Positions 42,186 to 49,050 of a stretch of DNA of 64,000 nt are shown here, piece after piece. Where the stretch lies: positions 1 through 64,000 of the forward strand of contig CADBWQ010000009.1 in the NCBI GenBank assembly GCA_902798545.1, given 5' to 3'. The stretch is from Oscillospiraceae bacterium. Lineage in GTDB: Bacteria; Bacillota; Clostridia; Oscillospirales; Oscillospiraceae. Below the pieces are notes generated by a model that saw only the letters and a program-made list of their open reading frames with translations, did no database searches and was not told the DNA's origin. The stretch's first letter is position 1, and each line of letters begins with the position of its first letter. Both the position numbers and the translations under genes were made by a program.

Positions 42186-43969
42186 ACCGCAAAATCAGCG
42201 CCCTCTCCCGGCCGGCTCTCCACACCGATTGTTCCGTTGTGGCGCTTGATGATCTCCGCGGTGATGTACAGTCCGAGCCCTGAGCTCTTCTGTCTCTCAT
42301 GACGGTTGGAATAATACGCGTCAAAGATCTTCTCCTGGTCTTCCCAGGCGATTCCGTAGCCGGTGTCCGCGATGTGTACCGTCACACGTCCGGGCTCCTG
42401 TACCGTCCAGATTCTGATGCTTCCGCCGTCCGGTGTGTTGATTCTCGCATTGTCCACGATGTTCTGAAACGCCTGCCGCAGATAGAGCTGGTCACCCTGC
42501 AGATAGAGCTGATCCGGCACTTCAAAGCGCAGATCCAGCTTCCGGTTCTCCAGTCCGGATGTCGGTGTTTCGGAGACTGCCTTCAGCAGTGCGCTCAGAT
42601 TGACCGGTGCAAACTGCATACGCACCATATCCGATTCCATCTGTGTCACAAGGAATATATGATCCATCAGTTCGCCTGCGAAAATCGCTTTTTCGCGGGC
42701 TTTCTTCATATATGTGACTGCCCGTTCGGGCTCCTTCTCCATAGCGTGCAACGCCATATCGCTATAGCCGCCGAGAGAGAACAGCGGCGTTTTCAGATTG
42801 TGGAGCATGCTCCTGACAAACAGTGTCTGTTGCCGTGCCTTTCTCCGGATCTCATCTTCCAGATGGACATTCAGCTCATCCGCCTCCTGGAACTTCTGCG
42901 CAAAGCGCTTTCCTACCACCACAAAGAAGGCCAGAATAAAGATGACCGATGCCAGGCCGCGGAGACGGTACTTCAGGTTGATATCCCCCACGGGGATCAA
43001 GCCCAGTTCACAGAACTCATCGAACATTCTGAGAACAAGCGTGAACACCCAGGAAATGATGAGCAGCATTTTCTCTATGACAGCTTCATCCGGCAGCCTC
43101 AGGAAGCAGATCAGGAAGCCCAGATACACGACGGTGAAGAAGATGATGCTCGAAACGGACACGGCAAAGGCATGCGCATGCAGAACCAGTACCGGGAGAA
43201 CCGCCGCGCACGCATACCACATGATTGAAATCCGTCCCAGTTTTACAGAAACAAAGCTCTTCAGAAGCTGATACTGGAAAAAAGCCGCCAGCAGCTCGAA
43301 TAAGACCAGATACACGGTAGGCTCATTCAGGAACGAGAACACCGGCATCCAGGTCAGCGCCCCCAGCAAAACATTGAATCGGTAATAACTGCCTCGGAAA
43401 AAGGCCAGCAGCGCCAGCCAGATCAGGTATCTCTCGCTCGGCTTAAACAGATATAGCACCAATGACAGCAAGACAATCGCAAAGCAGAAGCCCTGCAGAT
43501 AGGCGTTCCCTTCCAGCGAAACGCTGATGAAGTCGGAGATCTGCCTTTCGGTACCGAAATATACGGAGCAGAACGTCGGCGACAGAGATCCGCCTTCCGC
43601 ATGGATTTCCACGTTGTAGTCTCCGTTGTTTGTCTCATCTGCCCCCAGCTCGGCGACATAGCCGCGATACATCCGTTCTGTAGGCCGGCTGCCGTTGATC
43701 ATCGCCGAATCCATCCTCGGGAAATAGAGAAATCCGGTCCCGTTATAATGAAAGGAAAGAAGATACACGGTCTCGCCGTCCTCAGTCTCCGTGAGCCTGC
43801 CGCCTTCCAGCAGAAATGGACCGCCCTCCGGTACTTTCTCCAGTTCTGCCAGCTCCGCCAGGTCCATTCTCGGAGAGTTGACATTGATCCGATAGAGCGC
43901 ACCGACAAGCATCATTGAGAAAACGAGTACTGCGAGGGCACTGAGCACCTGCCATCGATTGCGCTTCAT
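42140..43969 (-). CDS. Sensor histidine kinase with 7TMR-DISM-type membrane domain
   Basis: A 609-residue kinase. An N-terminal helix (10-28) and an extracytoplasmic region to about residue 155 resemble a 7TMR-DISM extracellular sensor. About seven helices follow (residues ~160-355), and then a coiled segment. The phosphoacceptor His390 lies in MLHNLKTPL. ATPase boxes are QNIVDNARINT (N), DTGYGIA (G1) and SSGLGLYI (G2). 7TMR-DISM receptors are thought to sense extracellular ligands, often carbohydrates. The gene converges on its response-regulator gene and diverges from the Tat-exported flavoenzyme gene. Confidence 0.9.
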   Translation of the reverse strand: MKRNRWQVLSALAVLVFSMMLVGALYRINVNSPRMDLAELAELEKVPEGGPFLLEGGRLTETEDGETVYLLSFHYNGTGFLYFPRMDSAMINGSRPTERMYRGYVAELGADETNNGDYNVEIHAEGGSLSPTFCSVYFGTERQISDFISVSLEGNAYLQGFCFAIVLLSLVLYLFKPSERYLIWLALLAFFRGSYYRFNVLLGALTWMPVFSFLNEPTVYLVLFELLAAFFQYQLLKSFVSVKLGRISIMWYACAAVLPVLVLHAHAFAVSVSSIIFFTVVYLGFLICFLRLPDEAVIEKMLLIISWVFTLVLRMFDEFCELGLIPVGDINLKYRLRGLASVIFILAFFVVVGKRFAQKFQEADELNVHLEDEIRRKARQQTLFVRSMLHNLKTPLFSLGGYSDMALHAMEKEPERAVTYMKKAREKAIFAGELMDHIFLVTQMESDMVRMQFAPVNLSALLKAVSETPTSGLENRKLDLRFEVPDQLYLQGDQLYLRQAFQNIVDNARINTPDGGSIRIWTVQEPGRVTVHIADTGYGIAWEDQEKIFDAYYSNRHERQKSSGLGLYITAEIIKRHNGTIGVESRPGEGADFAVQLPCESEALPSEKI

Positions 43970-44001
43970 CCCGGACCATCTCCTCTCGACTTTATAACTG
44001 A

Positions 44002-44030
44002 AGTATACCCCAAATCTGCTGCAAGGACAA
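44002..44030 (-). promoter_or_regulatory. Promoter of the histidine kinase gene
   Basis: -35 TTGTCC (44025-44030), 17-bp spacer, -10 TATACT (44002-44007). Confidence 0.65.
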
Positions 44031-44044
44031 TTCCGTTTTCAGAC

Positions 44045-44110
44045 CTTTAGCGAATCTTTAGTGGAAACAGGTCAACTTTAAGCCTGCACCGTCCGATGCT
44101 GTGTTAAAAT
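44045..44110 (+). promoter_or_regulatory. CTTTAG direct repeats and -10 box before the Tat flavoenzyme gene
   Basis: CTTTAG occurs at 44045-44050 and 44056-44061 (11-bp period), and CTTTAA at 44076-44081 (20 bp further). A -10-like TAAAAT lies at 44105-44110 without a good -35. Tandem hexamers one DNA turn apart ahead of a -35-less promoter are typical of OmpR/PhoB-type activation, so the adjacent response regulator is the obvious candidate. Confidence 0.55.
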
Positions 44111-44152
44111 ATAAGCAGCAGATCAATCAATTTTTTCCTTAAGGAGGCATTC

Positions 44153-46345
44153 ATGAGTACCAATATTTCCAGACGCAGTTTTATTAAGGGCATGGCGGCC
44201 GGCGCCGTCGGCCTTGCCGCCACCGGTATTCTCGGCTCCAAAGAGACCGTCGCGGTCGCAGCTGGGACCGAGGCGGCCGCACCCGCAGATGTCCTTGCCT
44301 GGACCCAGCTCAACCCGCAGGCAGACGACCTGGAGAGCTGCACCACAGATTTTGCCGAACTCTTCTCCCCCATTCAGGTCGGCCCAATGAAGCTCAGAAA
44401 CCGCATCATCAAGTCCGCTGCCGGATCGGATACCCTGCCGCGTACCGCGACCGAGATGTCTCAGAACACCATCGACTACTACGGCCGCTTTGCAGACGGC
44501 GGCGCTGCTCTGGTGATCCTGGAAGACGGCGTCACCGGCGGATTCGGAATCAATCAGTTCTCTCAGCTGAAAACAGCCACCTATGAGGAAGGCATCGCCG
44601 AAATCAAAAAGGTAGCCGACCGCGTCCATGAAGGCGGCGCACTCATCGGCACCCAGGTAGGCATCGGAAACCCGATGGATCCGGGCGACGCGAACGCATG
44701 GACCCTGGAAGAACTGCAAAACATCATCAAGGGGTATGGCGAAGGTGCGCTGCGCCTGAAGCAGGCCGGGTTTGACTGCATTGAGCTCAAAGGCGCCACG
44801 AATGACGGTCTGAACCAGTTTGTCACACGCAGCTACAACAAACGCGAAGATGAATACGGCGTTCAGACGGAAGAGAACCGCGTCCGCTTCTTCCGGGAGA
44901 TTGTCGAAGAGGTCCGGAAGTCGGTCGGTGATGACTTTGGGATTCTTGTGCTGATCAACGCCATGGAGGAAAACGACAAGGCCCTCGGCGCAAATGATGG
45001 GTTCATAATCCCCGAAGAGGCGCAGTACCTGGCCAAAACGCTGGAAGCTGCGGGCGCAGACCTGATCCAGGTCCGTGTCGGAGCAAGCGGGCTGGAAGCA
45101 AACTGCTGGGCCACCGACACCAATCACTGTGTCTATAAGGCGCACGGCGCCACCGGCTATGGCACTCAGTTTGATTACAGCAAGCACTGGGCCGGGCTGA
45201 TGGACGGTGCCCATGAGGGCGTCGGCGCGTTCATTCCGCTCGCTGCCAAGATCAAGGAAGCTGTCAGCGTACCCGTCGGATGCGCAAGCGTCATGGATGC
45301 GCGTCTTGCTCCCGATCTGATCAACAACGCCATCCGCGACGGAAAAATCGACGTCGTCTTTATGACCCGTGCGCTGACCGTTGACCCGCAGCTTCCGAAC
45401 AAATTGCAGAGCGGTCGCCGTGATGAAATCGCCCCCTGCATGCACTGCTTCCACTGTCACGGCATTCAGGGCAGAGAGCCCGAATACTGCCGCGTGAACG
45501 CAACCACGCAGTACGCTTACACCGAGGAAATGCCGGATGGCTATGAACTGGTCCCGACAGACGCCCCGAAGAAGGTCATGGTCATCGGTGGCGGCCCTGC
45601 CGGTCTGGAAGCCGCGCGCGTCGCGGCAGCCCGCGGGCACAAGGTCAGCCTCTATGAGAAATCCGGCATACTCGGCGGGATGACGATGATCGCGCAGGCC
45701 ATGAAGGGCAACCACGAGCGCTTCACCGATCTCCGCGCCTACTTCACCCGCCAGATGGAGCTGCTGGGCGTTGACGTGCACACCGGTACAACGGTGGATG
45801 TCGAGACAGTCAAGGCCGAGAACCCCGACACCGTGATTGTCGCCGTCGGCGGCAGCCGGGAGAGCCGCTTCTCCGGCGACAATGTCATGAGCATGGACAC
45901 CTTCAATGAGGGGAAGATGGGTGATCACGTGGTGATCCTCGGCGCGAACCTCCAGGCCACCGACCTGGCCCAGTATCTGATTGCCAAGGGCAAGACCGTT
46001 ACGATGATCCATGAAGGCGAAGAGAAGAGTGTCGACAAGGAACAGTCCTACTGGGTGCGCATGTATGTTAAGGCACATCTCTACAGTCACGGCGTCAAGG
46101 TCTGGAACAATGCCACGGTGACCGCCGTTGACGGAGACGGTGTTACCTTTAAGCTGGCCCAGAGCGGAATCGAAAAACAGATTTCCGCCGACACCGTTTT
46201 TGAATGCTGGGATATGGTTCCCAATACCGCGCTTGCCGAGGAGATCCAGGCTGCCGGATTCGAAGTTGTCTGTGCAGGCTGTGACGCCCCGTCCAATATC
46301 CAAACCGCGATCCACGCCGGTCATATGGCATCCAGATATCTCTGA
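44153..46345 (+). CDS. Tat-exported OYE-family flavin/Fe-S oxidoreductase
   Basis: A 730-residue enzyme. A canonical twin-arginine signal (Ser6-Arg7-Arg8-Ser-Phe-Ile-Lys12) is followed by a hydrophobic stretch and a likely cleavage site near residue 36. The Old Yellow Enzyme barrel runs from about 70 to 420 (IQVGPMKLRNRIIKSAAGSD at its start). The 4Fe-4S ligands are Cys429, Cys432, Cys435 and Cys446. An FAD/NAD-type domain starts near 477 (VMVIGGGPAGLEAARVAAAR). Tat export implies it folds with flavin and Fe-S inside and then works outside the membrane, probably reducing an unsaturated organic acceptor. It is a single-gene unit beside a two-component system. Acceptor and electron donor are unknown. 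Confidence 0.9.
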   Translation: MSTNISRRSFIKGMAAGAVGLAATGILGSKETVAVAAGTEAAAPADVLAWTQLNPQADDLESCTTDFAELFSPIQVGPMKLRNRIIKSAAGSDTLPRTATEMSQNTIDYYGRFADGGAALVILEDGVTGGFGINQFSQLKTATYEEGIAEIKKVADRVHEGGALIGTQVGIGNPMDPGDANAWTLEELQNIIKGYGEGALRLKQAGFDCIELKGATNDGLNQFVTRSYNKREDEYGVQTEENRVRFFREIVEEVRKSVGDDFGILVLINAMEENDKALGANDGFIIPEEAQYLAKTLEAAGADLIQVRVGASGLEANCWATDTNHCVYKAHGATGYGTQFDYSKHWAGLMDGAHEGVGAFIPLAAKIKEAVSVPVGCASVMDARLAPDLINNAIRDGKIDVVFMTRALTVDPQLPNKLQSGRRDEIAPCMHCFHCHGIQGREPEYCRVNATTQYAYTEEMPDGYELVPTDAPKKVMVIGGGPAGLEAARVAAARGHKVSLYEKSGILGGMTMIAQAMKGNHERFTDLRAYFTRQMELLGVDVHTGTTVDVETVKAENPDTVIVAVGGSRESRFSGDNVMSMDTFNEGKMGDHVVILGANLQATDLAQYLIAKGKTVTMIHEGEEKSVDKEQSYWVRMYVKAHLYSHGVKVWNNATVTAVDGDGVTFKLAQSGIEKQISADTVFECWDMVPNTALAEEIQAAGFEVVCAGCDAPSNIQTAIHAGHMASRYL

Positions 46346-46363
46346 TCCGGCTCCGGCAATCAT

Positions 46364-46410
46364 ATAAGCAAACAGCTGCAAGGTTCCATACCTTGCAGCT
46401 GTTTGCTTAT
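46364..46410 (+). terminator. Terminator after the Tat flavoenzyme gene
   Basis: Perfect 20-bp stem beginning ATAAGCAAACAGCTGCAAGG with loop TTCCATA. Its core (AGCTGCAAGG-TTCCATA-CCTTGCAGCT) is identical to that of the hairpin at 47904-47942. Confidence 0.75.
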
Positions 46411-46449
46411 TGTCGCATGATCCTGTTACTGTTCTTCAAACGCCAAAGG

Positions 46450-46488
46450 TTCATACAAATTCGGAATACAATTCCGAATTTGTATGAA
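46450..46488. repeat. Palindromic repeat, left copy, beside the AAA/DUF4143 gene
   Basis: Perfect 18-bp arms (TTCATACAAATTCGGAAT and its complement) around ACA. The 37 bases 46453-46489 recur exactly at 47791-47827 on the other side of the ATPase gene. Confidence 0.85.
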
Positions 46489-46500
46489 ATGGTAAAACAA

Positions 46501-47715
46501 TTATAGCATGCCAATGGGAACAACCTTGTTCTTTTTATCGAGCGGGTATGAAACCGAGGAGAGGCAGATCACGGCGCCTTCGCCGATTCCATTGGATAAT
46601 CCTGTAAGAACGGAAAAGTTCTTTAACGCTTCCTTTCCCGGGTCCGCGCTTTTCTTTATCTCAACCGGGTAGATGTTCCCATTTTCAATGATCATGAGAT
46701 CAATTTCTTTTCCATTATTGTCTCTGTAATATGCCAGACGACTTCTGACATCAATGCCTTTGTTGGTGTATTCTTTTATGATTTCTGATACAACATAGGT
46801 CTCAAACATTGCTCCGGCCGCGGCAGAGTTCTCGAGTGCACGCGGATTATTCCAGAGACTCAGATAGCAGGCCAGGCCGGTATCCATAAAGTACATCTTT
46901 GGCCGCTTCAGGATACGTTTGATTGTGTTACCGGAATAGGGCTGCAGCAGATAGACGAGCCCGGATGTGACGAGCAGTGAAATCCAGTTGTCTACAGTTT
47001 TTGAATCAATTCCGACATCTTTCGCAATGTCAGAAAGATTGAGTTCCTGGCCTGTTCGTGCAGCTGCACATGCTATAAATCTCAAGAACTTGGATTCATT
47101 CTTAATCTCAATCAATTCGCGAATATCACGCTCCATATAGGTCTGCATGTATTCACCGAAATATGCATCCGGTGTCAGTTCCGGGTCGATGATCATCTGG
47201 GGCATGCTGCCACGGTAAATCCGGTCAAAAATGCTGGTAATCGTTTCATCATGCTTCATCGTCAGTTCGTTGGAAGGAAGAAAAGGGACCTCCTCTGTCC
47301 CGTAAATCTCTGCCCTGCTGAGTGCATAAAGAGACAGAATTCCTGTACGACCGGCAAGGGACTCACTGACATTTTTCATGAGGCGGAACATCTGTGACCC
47401 GCTCAGAATATACTGACCGTTCTGCCGATTATTATCAATCTGGATTTTGATATAAGGGAGAAGTTCCGGTGCGTATTGCACCTCATCAATAACAACCGGA
47501 GCTGGATATTGCTGCAGAAAAAGCTCAGGATCGCTTCGAGCCAACTCCCGAATTCGAGGATAGTCCAACGTTACATAGGTCATATTCTCTCTGATATCAA
47601 TCAATTTCTTGATCAGTGTGGTTTTCCCGGTCTGACGCGCACCGGCAATCACTACTGCAGGAAAATGTTCAGATAAATATCTCAGTTGAGATTCAATCTT
47701 ACGTTCGATATACAT
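46501..47715 (-). CDS. AAA ATPase with C-terminal DUF4143
   Basis: A 404-residue protein. Walker A is Gly25-Ala-Arg-Gln-Thr-Gly-Lys-Thr32, Walker B is PVVIDEVQ with Asp77-Glu78, and sensor 1 is in YILSGSQMF. The middle has a winged-helix-like part (LNLSDIAKDVGIDSKTVDNW). The C-terminal DUF4143 ends with a nuclease-like segment (EIDLMIIENGNIYPVEIKKS), like the archaeal/bacterial 'ATP-binding DUF4143' proteins. Their role is poorly known. Base composition is more AT-rich than the neighbours and exact 37-bp repeats flank the gene, so it may have arrived as a cassette. It has its own promoter. Confidence 0.9.
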   Translation of the reverse strand: MYIERKIESQLRYLSEHFPAVVIAGARQTGKTTLIKKLIDIRENMTYVTLDYPRIRELARSDPELFLQQYPAPVVIDEVQYAPELLPYIKIQIDNNRQNGQYILSGSQMFRLMKNVSESLAGRTGILSLYALSRAEIYGTEEVPFLPSNELTMKHDETITSIFDRIYRGSMPQMIIDPELTPDAYFGEYMQTYMERDIRELIEIKNESKFLRFIACAAARTGQELNLSDIAKDVGIDSKTVDNWISLLVTSGLVYLLQPYSGNTIKRILKRPKMYFMDTGLACYLSLWNNPRALENSAAAGAMFETYVVSEIIKEYTNKGIDVRSRLAYYRDNNGKEIDLMIIENGNIYPVEIKKSADPGKEALKNFSVLTGLSNGIGEGAVICLSSVSYPLDKKNKVVPIGML

Positions 47716-47763
47716 CGGTCATCACCTCACAAGGTTAAGTCCATGGTCACACATTACAAACTA

Positions 47764-47791
47764 ATTATATCGATGCAGAAGCGAAAGTCAA
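47764..47791 (-). promoter_or_regulatory. Promoter of the AAA/DUF4143 gene
   Basis: -35 TTGACT (47786-47791), 16-bp spacer, -10 TATAAT (47764-47769). The right-hand palindrome (47791-47823) abuts the -35, so it could act as an operator. Confidence 0.75.
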
Positions 47792-47827
47792 TACAAATTC
47801 GGAATACAATTCCGAATTTGTATGAAA
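47791..47827. repeat. Palindromic repeat, right copy, beside the AAA/DUF4143 gene
   Basis: Arms ATACAAATTCGGAAT / ATTCCGAATTTGTAT around ACA. The 37 bases are identical to 46453-46489. From 47828 to 47903 I see no gene or motif. Confidence 0.85.
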
Positions 47828-47903
47828 ATCGCTTATTTGCACTGTGCTCACCTGCTTTTACAATCGTTTACTGTTTCCGCCAGGCAGATCTTATGCTCAA
47901 AAG

Positions 47904-47942
47904 GAAACCAGCTGCAAGGTTCCATACCTTGCAGCTGGTTTC
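47904..47942 (-). terminator. Terminator after the MacB-like gene
   Basis: Perfect 16-bp stem (GAAACCAGCTGCAAGG and its complement), loop TTCCATA, then CCTTTTG on the minus strand, 7 bases after the stop at 47950. The core matches the hairpin at 46364-46410. Confidence 0.75.
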
Positions 47943-47949
47943 ATCATCT

Positions 47950-49050
47950 TCACTTTTCGTGTTCGCCGTGGACGCGCTCCCAGTGCCGGCGCTGTCGGAC
48001 GCGGATCGCCTCGGAGACCTTTTCCTGCACATCCGGCAGGATGTCCTCCTCCAGACGGCCCTTCAGCTTCTTCGCGTTCCTCCCGGTCAGGACGGCGCCC
48101 GTGACCAGCGGGAAGATCGGCAGCAGTGTGCCCAGCAGGCAGCAGAGACTTCCCCAGTTCTCGGTCATCCTGGCGGCATTCTCCCAGTACGGCAGCACCG
48201 CGCCCGAAATCTGGGATCCGCGGGAACCGAACTTGCCGATCAGCCCCAGCATCTCGCCGTAGTCGTAGCGGGTCGTGTTGCAGAGGATCTCTCCCCGGCC
48301 GATCGGGAACTTATCCCGCACCACGTTCATGGCGAAGTTCTTCACCGGGTTTGCCAGGATCAGCTCGTAGCAGTTGATGCTGGTATTTTCGTCCATCTGC
48401 AGCAGCATGTCATAGCTCATATAGAGGTCCAGCGTATCGCTGTTGGCCTTTTTGCTGGCGAAGTCCGACTCCGGCGCCACAACGCCCGCGATCACAAAGG
48501 GGATGCCGTTGAGCTTCATCGTCATTCCCGCCAGATCCGTCCCGCCGAAGAGCATCCATGCGACATCCTCGCTGAGAATGATGCGGTCCTTCATGAGGTC
48601 CGACTGGCGGATATAGTCGCCGCTCAGCAGGCGCAGCGGATGGAAGTCGAAGTAGTCGCCCCCCACCGCGATGACCGAGGCCTCGCCCCTGCCGTGCTCA
48701 CCGTCGGTATAGACCTTGCCGGTGGTGCTCCAGGCGTCCAGCATGTACCTGGCGTCACCCTGAACGTCCAGAGAGGCTTCTTTCAGCTTCTTCGCGGCTT
48801 CGTTGCGGAAGGTGGAGACTTCCTTCAGCCCGATCGTCTGGTCCGCCGGCAGGAAGCAGGTGATCTGACTGAAGGGCAGATCGCCGTCCCCCTGCCAGCG
48901 CTGCGCCGCCTGCTGGGAGGGCAGCAGATTGGCGAGCCACTGCCACGCGCCGAAGCAGATCGCCGTTGTAAGCAGCATGCAGACCACGACTGTCAGCGTC
49001 AGATGCCGCAGCAGCGGGTTCTTTTTTTTCTTTTTCTTTTTCTGATTCAT
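47950..49050 (-). CDS. MacB-like periplasmic-core membrane protein
   Basis: A 366-residue protein. A lysine run (residues 4-10) precedes one N-terminal helix (~17-38). A long extracytoplasmic domain follows with the MacB_PCD-like segments SVIAVGGDYFDFHPLRLLSG and ILSEDVAWMLFGG. One or two hydrophobic segments lie near residue 300 (WGSLCCLLGTLLPIFPLVTG), then a charged tail. A complete FtsX permease domain with four helices is lacking. Its start overlaps the stop of the HlyD-like gene by one base, so the two proteins are made together. It may form an envelope assembly with that adaptor, but no ATPase is encoded nearby. Confidence 0.75.
   Translation of the reverse strand: MNQKKKKKKKNPLLRHLTLTVVVCMLLTTAICFGAWQWLANLLPSQQAAQRWQGDGDLPFSQITCFLPADQTIGLKEVSTFRNEAAKKLKEASLDVQGDARYMLDAWSTTGKVYTDGEHGRGEASVIAVGGDYFDFHPLRLLSGDYIRQSDLMKDRIILSEDVAWMLFGGTDLAGMTMKLNGIPFVIAGVVAPESDFASKKANSDTLDLYMSYDMLLQMDENTSINCYELILANPVKNFAMNVVRDKFPIGRGEILCNTTRYDYGEMLGLIGKFGSRGSQISGAVLPYWENAARMTENWGSLCCLLGTLLPIFPLVTGAVLTGRNAKKLKGRLEEDILPDVQEKVSEAIRVRQRRHWERVHGEHEK

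Noticed and set aside
46450-47827. Insertion sequence around the AAA/DUF4143 gene
   Set aside because: No transposase or recombinase gene lies between the repeats and no short target duplication is seen outside them; a passive cassette or operators fit better.
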